This document shows positions 7,606 to 15,565 of a stretch of 17,671 bases of DNA, one piece after another. The position numbers and the translations under genes are program-made. The DNA comes from an uncultured Rhodospirillales bacterium (GTDB lineage Bacteria; Pseudomonadota; Alphaproteobacteria; Acetobacterales; Acetobacteraceae), in NCBI GenBank assembly GCA_903904805.1, contig CAIVDX010000537.1, forward strand, positions 1 to 17,671. The letters are read 5' to 3'. Numbering within the stretch: position 1 is the first letter of the stretch; every line of letters starts with the position of its first letter. The notes below the pieces were generated by a model that ran no database searches, was not told the DNA's origin, and saw only the letters and a list, made by a program, of their open reading frames with translations.

Positions 7606-8220
7606 ATGGAGCAGCTGCTTTCGGGCTATCGGAATTTTCGCGAGACCATCTGGCCGGATCGGCGTGCGGCCTATGAGGGCCTCGCCGCGCATGGCCAGGC
7701 GCCGCTGGCGATGGTGATCGCCTGTTCGGACAGCCGGCTCGATCCGGCGATGATTTTTGGCGCGCCGCCGGGTGGGCTGTTCGTGGTCCGAAATGTGGCG
7801 AATCTGGTGCCGCCCTATCAGCCGGATGCGGCCTATCACGGCACCAGCGCCGCGCTGGAGTTTGGCGTGCGCAGCCTGCAGGTGCCCGACATCGTGGTGA
7901 TGGGGCATGCGCTGTGCGGCGGCGTGCACACGCTGCTGCACGGCACCACGGTTGACACGCTCGATTTCGTCGGCGCCTGGATGGGCATCGCCACGCGTGC
8001 CCGCGCGCGGGCGGAGGTCCGTTCCGACGACGCCGATGCGCTGCGCCTGGCCTGCGAGCACGAGACTGTCGTTGTGTCGCTGGAAAATCTGATGACCTTC
8101 CCCTGGATCGCCGAGCGCGTCACCAGCGGCAGCCTGCGCCTGCACGGGGCGTTCTATCAGATCAGCACCGGCGTGCTGGAGATCCTGCAGCCAGACGGCA
8201 GCTTTGCCGCCGTCGCCTGA
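7606..8220 (+). CDS. Beta-class carbonic anhydrase
   Basis: A 204-residue cytoplasmic enzyme that interconverts CO2 and bicarbonate. The zinc ligands are clear: C40 in ACSDSR (39-44, with the D42-R44 catalytic dyad), and H101 and C104 in GHALCGGV. VVRNVANLVPP (60-70) and the HGTSAALEFGV stretch are standard for the bacterial beta class, and the length is typical. It is separated from the upstream cluster by a hairpin and converges with the minus-strand cupin gene, whose stop is 15 nt away. A supporting role such as bicarbonate supply or pH balance is likely; a link to either neighbouring pathway is not shown. The start has only a weak ribosome-binding site. Confidence 0.93.
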   Translation: MEQLLSGYRNFRETIWPDRRAAYEGLAAHGQAPLAMVIACSDSRLDPAMIFGAPPGGLFVVRNVANLVPPYQPDAAYHGTSAALEFGVRSLQVPDIVVMGHALCGGVHTLLHGTTVDTLDFVGAWMGIATRARARAEVRSDDADALRLACEHETVVVSLENLMTFPWIAERVTSGSLRLHGAFYQISTGVLEILQPDGSFAAVA

Positions 8221-8235
8221 TCCGCCAGCGTGCGA

Positions 8236-8661
8236 TCAACTGTCAGACGCGGCGTTTCCCATCAGATCGGCGGCCGACAGATGCTCGACCGTCTCGCCGG
8301 TGTCTGCGAAGGTGCGGGTGACGATTGTCGCGCTGTAGACCCACAGGATCCGCATCGGCGCGTCGCCTGTGTTGCGAAAGCAGTGCGGCATGCCGGCGGC
8401 GATGTGGGTGGAATCATAGGGCACCAGAGCGGTGATCTGCCCATCCACCTCGACCTCGCCGTGGCCTTCCAGCAGGGTGACCTGCTCGTCGCAATTATGC
8501 CAATGCATCGGCGCGCCCTGGCCCTTCGGATAGACACTCATGCCGGTGGTGAAACGGGCGGCGGGAATGCGCTGATGCACCACCAGCGGCCATGTGCGGA
8601 TGCCGCTGCCGCGGTCGATCACGGCGAGGTCGGCGATCTTGATGATATCTGCGTTGCTCAT
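8236..8661 (-). CDS. Small cupin-domain protein
   Basis: A 141-residue single-domain cupin. Motif 1 gives the metal ligands H53 and H55 (MHWHNCDEQ) and E59; motif 2 gives H93 in AAGMPHCFRNTG. DEQVTLLEGHGEVEVDG is the usual inter-strand stretch. Such proteins may be dioxygenases, isomerases, aminohydrolases or sensors, and the sequence does not decide which. An upstream ATG at 8733 would add 24 residues of low-complexity, non-cupin sequence, so the ATG at 8661 is preferred, although its ribosome-binding site is poor. It is the last gene of the minus-strand series, 90 nt after the PuuE-like gene, with a hairpin between them. It may act on a product of the PuuE-like enzyme or the amidase. Confidence 0.8.
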   Translation of the reverse strand: MSNADIIKIADLAVIDRGSGIRTWPLVVHQRIPAARFTTGMSVYPKGQGAPMHWHNCDEQVTLLEGHGEVEVDGQITALVPYDSTHIAAGMPHCFRNTGDAPMRILWVYSATIVTRTFADTGETVEHLSAADLMGNAASDS

Positions 8662-8718
8662 GCGGGGCCCCGGTCTGTCTGATCCGACATGGTGTTGAGT
8701 GCGGTGCGACGCGTGCGC

Positions 8719-8742
8719 GGTGCCGCATTGCATGCGGGCGCC
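8719..8742 (-). terminator. Hairpin between the PuuE-like and cupin genes
   Basis: GGTGCC (8719-8724) pairs with GGCGCC (8737-8742) with one wobble, then GCAT (8725-8728) with ATGC (8732-8735) around a 3-nt loop; base 8736 bulges. It begins about 10 nt after the PuuE-like stop on the minus strand. There is no T tract. It may lower transcription into the cupin gene or protect the upstream mRNA end. Confidence 0.35.
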
Positions 8743-8751
8743 GCACCCGCG

Positions 8752-9681
8752 TCACCGCGGCGGGATGTGCTGTTCGTGCACGCCCATGTACCACCGCGCG
8801 ATCTCCTCACGATTGGTGATCCACACGCCCGGCACGCTCTTCGCGTAGGTTAGGAAATCGCGCAGCGCGCCGATGCGGAAGGCGTGGCCGACCACATGCG
8901 GGTGCAGGCCGAAATTCATGATGCGACCGCTGCGCGCACCCTCGCGGTGCAGCTGGTCGAAACAGGCGCGCAACATTGTCACGCCATCGTCAGTCGAGCC
9001 GCCGCTGCGTGAGAACATGTTGAAGTCGTTCACATCGTTCGAGTAGGGCACGCACACGATCTGGCCGTTGACGGTCTGGATCATGTAGGGCTGGTCGTCG
9101 TTCAGATAGTCGCAATAGGCCAGCAGGCCGAATTCCTTCAGGAAGGCCGGGGTGTGGCGGGTGCCGCGGATCGCCGAGGACAGCCAGGCGGTGGCGTCGC
9201 GCCCGACCACGGTGCGATAGGTGTCGAGCGTGCGGGCGATCACCTCGCGCTCGGCGGCGGGATTGTGGGCGTGATAGGTGAGCAGATCATTTTGCACCCA
9301 GTTGTGCGGCACCAGTTCCCAGCCGCGCTCGCGCACCGCGTCGATGATGCGGCGGCGCTCGACCATCGTCATGCCGTTGCAGGTGCAGGAGGGGGCGACG
9401 CCAAGCTCGTCGAAGAGCTCCATCATCCGCCAGATACCCACGCGCTGGCCGTATTCGCGCCAGGTCCAGTTCGCGGTGTCCCACACATCGCCGGGCAGGG
9501 CATGCGGGATGGTGGCCGGGCCGCCGGGGAACATCGGCTCCTTCTGGCCGGGCCGATCCTGCTCCCAATATTCGATGTTGATGGTGACCACCAACGCCAG
9601 CTGCGCGCCACCGGGGAACACCAGCTTGCCGCGATCCGGGATGGGCACGAAATCATACCAGGAGGGGTGCTGTTGGGTCAT
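8752..9681 (-). CDS. PuuE-type allantoinase-like / polysaccharide deacetylase-fold hydrolase
   Basis: A 309-residue protein of the NodB/polysaccharide deacetylase superfamily, without a signal peptide. It resembles the cytoplasmic PuuE branch (metal-independent allantoinase) as I recall it: EYGQRVGIWRMMELF (76-90) against EYGSRAGVWRLLKLF, VPYSNDVNDFNMF against IPYTLDTNDMRF, GLHPHVVGHAFRIGALRDF against GLHCRLIGRPARMAALERF, and VWITNREEIARWY near the C-terminus. The usual metal-binding Asp is replaced (NIE at 35-37) and the HxxxH pair is H126...Q130, again as in metal-independent members. It should hydrolyse a cyclic or linear C-N bond rather than deacetylate a cell-wall polymer. Its start overlaps the preceding permease stop by 4 nt, tying it to the importer. 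Substrate unknown; allantoin is only the nearest known example. Confidence 0.8.
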   Translation of the reverse strand: MTQQHPSWYDFVPIPDRGKLVFPGGAQLALVVTINIEYWEQDRPGQKEPMFPGGPATIPHALPGDVWDTANWTWREYGQRVGIWRMMELFDELGVAPSCTCNGMTMVERRRIIDAVRERGWELVPHNWVQNDLLTYHAHNPAAEREVIARTLDTYRTVVGRDATAWLSSAIRGTRHTPAFLKEFGLLAYCDYLNDDQPYMIQTVNGQIVCVPYSNDVNDFNMFSRSGGSTDDGVTMLRACFDQLHREGARSGRIMNFGLHPHVVGHAFRIGALRDFLTYAKSVPGVWITNREEIARWYMGVHEQHIPPR

Positions 9682-10664
9682 CGGTGTGGTCCTTCCTGCC
9701 AGTGCAGTGTTCGTTCGGTGAGGCGGCGCGCGAGATCGGGCGCGTCGAGAATGGCGATGGCCAGCAGGATGCCACCGGTCGCGATGTCATGCACATAGGG
9801 CGACACGCCGATGGCGTTGAGGCCGGAGCGCAGGATGCACAGGATTAGCACGCCGGCGGCGATGCCGAAGGGCCGGCCGCGCCCGCCCACCAGCGACACC
9901 CCGCCCATGATCGCCGCCGCCGCCGCCGGTGCCAGCATGTCCGACAGCGCCACCGGCGAGGCGGCACCGAGGCCATAGCTCAGCAGCACACCGGTGAGCG
10001 CGGCCAGCAGGCCGGAACAGGCGAACACGCCGATCAGAATATGATCGGTGGCCACGCCCGCGATCGCGGCGGCCCGGCGATCGCCACCGGTGGCCAGCAG
10101 GTCGCGGCCGATCCGCGTATGCGCCATCACGATCGCGGCCAGCACGAACACCGCCAGCGCGACCAGGCTGCGCACCGAAAGCACTCCGGCCAGATTGGCA
10201 TTCAACGCCAGCGCCACATCCATCCGCGGATAGCCGATCGACTGCCCCTCGGTCAGCACATAGGTCAGGCCGGTGAAGCTCAGCAGGCCGCCCAGCGTGA
10301 CCCCCACTGAATTCAGCCGCAGCCGCGTCATGATCAGCCCCTGCGCCGCACCGCCGGCGAGCCCGGCGGCCAGCCCCGCCGCCGCGCCGAGTGCGGGGCT
10401 GTGCGCGCCGGTCAGCACCGCGATCGCACCGGCCAGGCCGACCATGCCGACCACCGAGATGTCGAACTCCCGCACCAGCAGCGACAGCCCGACGCCGAGC
10501 GACACCAGCCCGTAGGTGGCGAACAGCTGCATCATGCTGAAGACGGTGGCCGCGCCAAAGAAAAACCCGCGGCCATGGTCGAGCAGCGCGAGCGCCGCGA
10601 TCACCACCCCCAGCAGGGTGAAGGGCCGCGCGTCACGCTGGGTGAGAGCCGCCAGCAGCCTCAT
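9678..10664 (-). CDS. Ribose-type ABC transporter permease (second)
   Basis: A 328-residue RbsC/AraH-family membrane protein with about eight to ten hydrophobic segments, for example FTLLGVVIAALALLD, TYGLVSLGVGLSLLV and ISVVGMVGLAGAIAVL. The typical cytoplasmic stretch TRIGRDLLATGGDRRAAAIAGV contains the ATPase-coupling region, and AAIMGGVSLVGGRGRPFG is a family hallmark. The open frame extends to 10946 inside the previous gene, but the protein family starts at MRLLAALTQRD, and that ATG overlaps the upstream stop (ATGA), so 10664 is used. It forms a heterodimeric channel with the preceding permease, as in other importers with two RbsC-like proteins. Confidence 0.9.
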   Translation of the reverse strand: MRLLAALTQRDARPFTLLGVVIAALALLDHGRGFFFGAATVFSMMQLFATYGLVSLGVGLSLLVREFDISVVGMVGLAGAIAVLTGAHSPALGAAAGLAAGLAGGAAQGLIMTRLRLNSVGVTLGGLLSFTGLTYVLTEGQSIGYPRMDVALALNANLAGVLSVRSLVALAVFVLAAIVMAHTRIGRDLLATGGDRRAAAIAGVATDHILIGVFACSGLLAALTGVLLSYGLGAASPVALSDMLAPAAAAAIMGGVSLVGGRGRPFGIAAGVLILCILRSGLNAIGVSPYVHDIATGGILLAIAILDAPDLARRLTERTLHWQEGPHR

Positions 10665-11584
10665 CGCCGCGCCCCCAGGCTCTGCAGCATGATCACCGCC
10701 AGCACCACCAGCCCGGTCACCAGATATTGCAGATTTTCGCTGAACCCCTGCAGACGCAGCACCACCTCGATCACCGCCAGAACCAGCATGCCGAACAGGC
10801 TCGCCAGCACCGAACCGGCGCCACCCTGGATCGCCGTGCCACCCACCAGCACCGCGGCGATGGCGCGATAATCGAACCCGGTGCCGAGCTCCATGTCGCC
10901 CGAGCCATAGCGCGCGGCGAGCAGGATGCCGCAGGCCCCGGCGCAAAAGCCGGCCAGAGCGTAGGCCACCGTCACCGCCCGCGGCGCGTCGATGCCGGCC
11001 ACCTCGGCGGCGCGGCGATTGCTGCCGACCATGTGCATCTCCCAGCCGATCCTGGTGCCGGAGAGCACCGCCTGGCCGGCCAGCGCGAGCACCAGCAGCA
11101 CCAGCGTGTCATACGGCACCCCCAGCACGCGGCCCCGCAGCAGGGTGAATGGCGCGCCGGTCGGATAGATGCGCTGGCCGCCGGTGACGATGTCGGCCAG
11201 CCCCATGATGATGCTCAGCGCGGCGATGCTCACCAGGATCGCGTTCGCCCGCAGCAGGCCGATCACCGCGCCCTGAATGGCGGTGATCGCCGCGCCGAAG
11301 CCCAACGCCAATCCGAGCGCGGCCGCCGGGCCAAGCGACAGGCTGCCCAGGAACACCAGCGAGCAGGCCGAGGCCGTCGCGCCAAGGGCGAGCGACATGA
11401 TGTTGCCGCTCAGCGTGATGAAGCTCATCCCCACTGCCACACAGCCGACGAAGGTGATCTGGCTGAGCAGGGCATTGACGCTGAGGCGCGAGAGAAAGCC
11501 CGGCGTGGCCAGCGCCCAGGCGAGCAGCGCCAGCACCACCACGGTGCGCACCAGGCCGGGAATGCGCTGGCGCGTGAGCCTCAT
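10661..11584 (-). CDS. Ribose-type ABC transporter permease (first)
   Basis: A 307-residue RbsC-family permease. Hydrophobic segments include TVVVLALLAWALATPGFL, ITFVGCVAVGMSFITLSG, MSLALGATASACSLVFLGSL and TLVLLVLALAGQAVL. TRIGWEMHMVGSNRRAAEVAGI is the conserved cytoplasmic loop that meets the ATPase, and AAVLVGGTAIQGGAGSVLASLFG is the usual C-terminal motif. The ATG at 11584 overlaps the ATPase stop (ATGA), and the longer frame to 11737 is an out-of-phase extension into that gene. It works with the second permease downstream; the two are related but clearly different in sequence, so they are not a recent duplication. Confidence 0.9.
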   Translation of the reverse strand: MRLTRQRIPGLVRTVVVLALLAWALATPGFLSRLSVNALLSQITFVGCVAVGMSFITLSGNIMSLALGATASACSLVFLGSLSLGPAAALGLALGFGAAITAIQGAVIGLLRANAILVSIAALSIIMGLADIVTGGQRIYPTGAPFTLLRGRVLGVPYDTLVLLVLALAGQAVLSGTRIGWEMHMVGSNRRAAEVAGIDAPRAVTVAYALAGFCAGACGILLAARYGSGDMELGTGFDYRAIAAVLVGGTAIQGGAGSVLASLFGMLVLAVIEVVLRLQGFSENLQYLVTGLVVLAVIMLQSLGARR

Positions 11585-13083
11585 GCCGCCACCGGATGGG
11601 TGATGTCGGCCAGCACCTGGCGGATGTCGGTGTCCGCGCGCGCATAGCGGCCGACCACCTGACCACGATACAGCGTGACGATGGCGTCGCTGATGCCCAG
11701 CGATTCCTCCAGATCGGAGGAGGCCATCACCACGCACCAGCCCTGGGCGCAGAATTGCCGCACCAGCCGGTAGATCTCGGCGCGCGCGCCCACATCCACT
11801 CCGCGCGTGGGCTCGTTCATCAGCAACACGCCGGGCGCGCCGCCGGCGAGCAGGCGGCCGAAGGCGAGTTTCTGCTGATTGCCGCCGGAGAGATCGCCCG
11901 CCGGCGAGTGCAGCCGCGCGTCATCCACGCCCACCGCCTGGGCCAGCGCGCGCGCCGCCCGGCGCATCCGCCCGCGCGCCAGCACCCCCAGCCGGCTGAA
12001 GCCAGGCAGCTGTGTGGACAGCAGATTCTCTGCCACATCCAGGCGCAGAAACACCCCCTCGCCGGCGCGGTCCTCCGACACGAAGCGCACGCCGGCCGCG
12101 CGGGCGCGCGCCACCGCCCGCAGTTCGTAGCGGCTGCCAAGCGCACTGGCGGAGCCGGTGGCATCGGGCACCAGCCCGGCCAGAGCGCGCAGCGCCTCGG
12201 TGGTGCCCGAACCGATCTGCCCAGCCAGGCAGGTCACCCTCCCTGGCGCGGCGTCGAGATCGAAGCCCGCCAGTGCGCCGGGCACGCTCAGCCCACGCAC
12301 CGCCAGGCCGGGGCCGCCACGCGGCGCGGTCGGCGCGGGATAGAGATGATCGAGGTCGCGGCCCAGCATCATCGCCATCAGACGCTGGCGGTCGATCGCC
12401 GAGATCGCTTCGGTGCCGACCAGCTCGCCATTGCGCAGAACCGTGACGCTGTCACAGATGTCGAACACCTCGCCGAGCCGGTGGGTGATGTAGAGCACCG
12501 CGCAGCCCTGCGCCTGCAGCTGCCGCAACGCGGCGAACACATGCAGGATTTCCACATCCGAGAGTGTGGCCGATGGCTCGTCGAGGATCAGCAGCCGGGC
12601 GCGGCGGGTGAGCATGCGCGCGATCTCGACCAGCTGGCGCTGACCGATGCCCAGACGTGCCACCTGGGTGCTCAGCGCCAGGTCGGTCAGCCCCACCAGG
12701 TCGAGCGCCGCGCGGGCGCGATCACGCAGCGCGCGCCGGCGGTGGAACAGCGGCACCTCGGCGGAGCCGAGCCAGATATTGTCCTCCACCGACAGATTGG
12801 GCGCGAGACTCAGCTCCTGCGACACCAGCGCGATGCCGTGCGCCTGTGCGTCGCGCGGCGCGGCGATGGCGCACGCTGCCCCGTCGATGGCGATGTGCCC
12901 GCCATCGGCCTGGTGGATGCCGGTGATGATCTTCACCAGCGTGCTCTTGCCGGCGCCGTTCTCGCCGCACAGCGCGCGAATTTCGCCGGCCCGCACCTCC
13001 AGGCTCACATCGTGCAGCACCAGATTGGGCCCGAAGCGCTTGGTGGCGCCCCGGATGGCGAACAGCGGCGGGTCGGCCGGCAA
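11581..13083 (-). CDS. Ribose-type ABC transporter ATP-binding protein (two nucleotide-binding domains)
   Basis: A 500-residue RbsA/XylG-type ATPase. Domain 1 has Walker A GENGAGKST (40-48), LGIGQRQLVEIARML as its signature, and Walker B LLILDEPSATLSD. Domain 2 has the usual degenerate Walker A (GQIGSGTTEALRALAG), a canonical LSGGNQQKLAFGRLLA signature, and VLLMNEPTRGVDVGA. There the Walker B aspartate is Asn (N423), a change from the normal LDEPTRG. Domain 2 of this family already lacks full catalytic activity, so the change may be tolerated. The start appears to be a TTG at 13083, just 8 nt after the binding-protein stop; no in-frame ATG fits the family N-terminus. It energises the two downstream permeases. 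Confidence 0.9.
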   Translation of the reverse strand: MPADPPLFAIRGATKRFGPNLVLHDVSLEVRAGEIRALCGENGAGKSTLVKIITGIHQADGGHIAIDGAACAIAAPRDAQAHGIALVSQELSLAPNLSVEDNIWLGSAEVPLFHRRRALRDRARAALDLVGLTDLALSTQVARLGIGQRQLVEIARMLTRRARLLILDEPSATLSDVEILHVFAALRQLQAQGCAVLYITHRLGEVFDICDSVTVLRNGELVGTEAISAIDRQRLMAMMLGRDLDHLYPAPTAPRGGPGLAVRGLSVPGALAGFDLDAAPGRVTCLAGQIGSGTTEALRALAGLVPDATGSASALGSRYELRAVARARAAGVRFVSEDRAGEGVFLRLDVAENLLSTQLPGFSRLGVLARGRMRRAARALAQAVGVDDARLHSPAGDLSGGNQQKLAFGRLLAGGAPGVLLMNEPTRGVDVGARAEIYRLVRQFCAQGWCVVMASSDLEESLGISDAIVTLYRGQVVGRYARADTDIRQVLADITHPVAA

Positions 13084-13091
13084 ATCCGCGC

Positions 13092-14069
13092 TCAGTAGCT
13101 GCAGGCCTGCGCGAACTGCTCCAGGTTCTGCCGGGTGATTGCCTGGCTCGGTACGTATTCGGCCTTCAGCAGGGTTTTTCCGTTGAAGAAATCAGCCACC
13201 TTGGCGGCGGCGACCTGCGCCTCATCGGTGGGGATCTGCGTGTTGGTGCCGTATTGGCTGCCATCCTTGATATGCACCACGCCATCCTTCATGCAGTTGC
13301 TGCCCACCACCACGATGCCCTTTTCGGCGACCCCGAGCGGCACCCCGGCGGACTGGATCGCCTGGATGCTGCCGGCGGCCTGGTTGTCCGCCATGGCATA
13401 GATGCCATCGAGCCCACCGCGACCGGCGAACCGCACCAGCAGGGCGGAGGTGAGTGTCTCGCTGGTGGCGGTGTTCCACTTGCCGTCCTCCTCGGCCACC
13501 AGCTGGATACCGGGGGCTTTCGCCAGCGCGGCCTTGAACCCTTCCATGCGCTGGATGGTGTTCAGCTGCGAGGCGGTGCCGGTGATGGCCGCGACCTGAC
13601 CCTTGGTCTTCCCCGCCGCGGCCAGCCCGGCGATCATGTTCTCTCCCGCCAGCCGGCCAAGCTCGGTCTGATCCACTCCGATGAACGAGGTGAAGAGATC
13701 CTCGCCGCTCTTGAGGCCGGGATTGACCACCAGGATCACCGGAATGCCGGCCGCCTTGGCGCGGGTGAGGGCGGGCTGCAGCGCCTGCGGATTGATCGTC
13801 ACCACCAGGATCAGATCGAATTTCTGCGCGATGGCGTCATCAACCTGCTGCGATTGCAGGGCCGCATCGAACGGCGAGGTCTGGTTGGTGACCTTCAGGC
13901 CCAGCGGCTCGCTCGCCTTCAGAAATGTCTTGGTCCATGCACCCGTGTAGGGGTTGGTGTTGGGGGTGGTGAGCAGCGCCACGCGCTTGCCCTCGGTGGC
14001 CGCCGCGGCGGGTGCTCCGGCCAGCGGCAGCATCGCCAGCAGCCCGGCGAACAAACGAACAAGACGCAT
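13092..14069 (-). CDS. Ribose/sugar-type ABC transporter substrate-binding protein
   Basis: A 325-residue periplasmic protein of the RbsB/Peripla_BP_4 family. The signal peptide is MRLVRLFAGLLAMLPLAGAP with alanine-rich cleavage sequence, followed by KRVALLTTPNTNPYTGAWTKTF. Family landmarks are FDLILVVTINPQALQPAL (domain 1), AAGIPVILVVNPG, the FIGVDQTELGRLAGENM hinge region, RMEGFKAALAK, and GIYAMADNQAAGSIQAIQSAG. The ATG at 14069 is preferred to 14096 because GGGAGA lies just upstream of it and the signal peptide starts there. Ligands of this family range from pentoses to autoinducer-2, inositol and purine-like compounds. The neighbouring amidase and PuuE-like hydrolase argue for a nitrogenous ligand, but that is inference. 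It lies 76 nt after the amidase gene. Confidence 0.9.
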   Translation of the reverse strand: MRLVRLFAGLLAMLPLAGAPAAAATEGKRVALLTTPNTNPYTGAWTKTFLKASEPLGLKVTNQTSPFDAALQSQQVDDAIAQKFDLILVVTINPQALQPALTRAKAAGIPVILVVNPGLKSGEDLFTSFIGVDQTELGRLAGENMIAGLAAAGKTKGQVAAITGTASQLNTIQRMEGFKAALAKAPGIQLVAEEDGKWNTATSETLTSALLVRFAGRGGLDGIYAMADNQAAGSIQAIQSAGVPLGVAEKGIVVVGSNCMKDGVVHIKDGSQYGTNTQIPTDEAQVAAAKVADFFNGKTLLKAEYVPSQAITRQNLEQFAQACSY

Positions 14070-14145
14070 GGGTGTCTCCCGACTGTGATTCGGCATGTGT
14101 GGTGCGGCCCGTCCTGCTTACGCGACGGCACTCATCGTTGCGAGC

Positions 14146-15525
14146 CTATGCGGTTCGATGAATCTCCGCCATCCAGCGGCCCACCGCCACCAGGCGCTCA
14201 TCGCCATGCCATGGGCCAAGCAGCTGCAGGCCGAGCGGCATGGCGTCCACGCTCAGGATCGGCAGATTCACCGCCGGCGCGCCCAGCACCGAGGACGGTT
14301 CATTGAAGATCGCATTGCCCTGATCCATGCCCACCGGTGCCGCACCGGGCGCGGAGAGGGTGATCATGCCGTCGCAGCGCCTGGCGATTTCCTCGTGCAG
14401 GGCGCGGGCATGTTCGCGATCCACCAGGGCGGCGCGATAGGTCTCCTGGCTGGTGTTCGCACCCTCGGCCAGACCCCGCAACAGCCGCGCCTCCAGCTTG
14501 CTCGCGTCATGATCGCGGTAGGAATAGAGCGGCCAGCGCATCTCGAATCGATACAGCGCCTGCCAGAGTTGCGACATCCGCGCGAGCAGCTGTTCATAGG
14601 CTTCGATCGCCGGGTCGTCATGGCGCGAGAACACCTGCACGCCCGCCTGTTTCAGCGCCGCCACGCGTGCCTCGAACGCCGCCTTCGCGCTGTCCTCGGC
14701 GACCGCCCAGCCGGCCATGTCGAGCCGCACCAGCCGCGCCGGTTTGTGCGGTGCCGGCGGTTCGACCGCGCCATACAGCCCGGGATGGCCGGGGTCGCCA
14801 CCGGCATGCCTGGCCGCGAAGCGCGCGGTGGTCCACACATCGCTCAACGTGCCCCCGAGCGAGCCGATGTGATCGAGGCTGTGCGCGGCAGACCAGCTGC
14901 CCTGGCGATTGATCGAGCCATAGGTCGGCTTCAGCGAGAACGTGCCGCAGAAACTCGCCGGACGGGTGGTCGAGCCGCGCCCATGCGTGCCGAAGCCGAA
15001 GGGCACCATGCGCGCGGCCACGGCCGCGGCGGTGCCCGACGAGGACCCGCCCGGGGTGCGGCGCGTGTCGAACGGGTTGCGGGTGATCGAGGGATCCCCG
15101 CCGCCGAGGCAGACAGTGACGGTCTTGCCCACAAACACCGCGCCGGCCTGGCGGGTGAAATAGATGATCGCCGCATCGCGGATCGGGCGGTTGCCGCGAA
15201 ACAGATCCGAGCCGTATTCGGTGGGCATGTCGCAGGTTTCGATCAGGTCCTTGATGCCGATCGGCATGCCATCGATCGGCGAGAGCGGCGCGCCATTTTT
15301 ATAACGGGCGGAGGCGGCATCGGCGGCGCGCCGTGCCCCCTCGGTGTTCAGAAAAGCCCAGGCCTTCACCGCCGGTTCCAGCGCCTCGATCCGTTCCAGA
15401 CACCGCTCCAGATAGGCGCGCGGCGTGTCGCTGCCATCGAGAAACCGGCCGCGCTGATCATGAAAGCTCAGCATGCGATAGGTCGCGGGATCGTAGGCAC
15501 CTGCAGGTGCCACGGTGTCGAGCAT
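14146..15525 (-). CDS. Amidase-signature family hydrolase with a divergent signature
   Basis: A 459-residue amidase. The Ser-cisSer-Lys triad is visible: K92 in MPIGIKDLIE, the cis-serine in GGSSSG (159-164), and nucleophile S185. RNPFDTRRTPGGSSSGTAAAVAA and PASFCGTFSLKPTYG flank them as in the family. Around S185 the usual GTQTGGSTIRPAS-type stretch reads GTHGRGSTTRPAS, with an Arg in place of one of the oxyanion-loop glycines. The ATG at 15525 begins MLDTVAPAGAYDP and is preceded by GGGGG about 10 nt upstream. An open frame runs on to 15711 but its added residues are cysteine/glycine-rich and overlap leader elements, so it is rejected. It is first in the minus-strand series with the ribose-type importer and the PuuE-like hydrolase. 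It should cleave an amide to acid plus ammonia; substrate unknown. Confidence 0.88.
   Translation of the reverse strand: MLDTVAPAGAYDPATYRMLSFHDQRGRFLDGSDTPRAYLERCLERIEALEPAVKAWAFLNTEGARRAADAASARYKNGAPLSPIDGMPIGIKDLIETCDMPTEYGSDLFRGNRPIRDAAIIYFTRQAGAVFVGKTVTVCLGGGDPSITRNPFDTRRTPGGSSSGTAAAVAARMVPFGFGTHGRGSTTRPASFCGTFSLKPTYGSINRQGSWSAAHSLDHIGSLGGTLSDVWTTARFAARHAGGDPGHPGLYGAVEPPAPHKPARLVRLDMAGWAVAEDSAKAAFEARVAALKQAGVQVFSRHDDPAIEAYEQLLARMSQLWQALYRFEMRWPLYSYRDHDASKLEARLLRGLAEGANTSQETYRAALVDREHARALHEEIARRCDGMITLSAPGAAPVGMDQGNAIFNEPSSVLGAPAVNLPILSVDAMPLGLQLLGPWHGDERLVAVGRWMAEIHRTA
15496..15511. repeat. Perfect 16-bp palindrome in the amidase N-terminus
   Basis: GGCACCTGCAGGTGCC is identical on both strands and covers roughly codons 5-10 of the amidase gene. 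It lies about 15-30 nt after the start codon, where a DNA-bound dimer or an mRNA hairpin could influence expression. The encoded residues (VAPAGA) are ordinary. Confidence 0.5.
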
Positions 15526-15545
15526 TCTGTGAATCCCCCAATTAA

Positions 15546-15565
15546 CACCGGATTGCACCGGATTG
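15546..15565. repeat. Tandem decamer CACCGGATTG x2 upstream of the amidase
   Basis: Two perfect head-to-tail copies of CACCGGATTG sit 21-40 bp before the amidase start. The one-helical-turn spacing is typical of direct-repeat sites for activators or response regulators, though this site may lie within the transcribed leader. Function inferred from position only. Confidence 0.5.

Noticed and set aside
11596..13098. A 500-codon + strand open frame
   Set aside because: It is the antisense shadow of the double-domain ATPase gene, rich in His, Gln and Arg, with no family signature.
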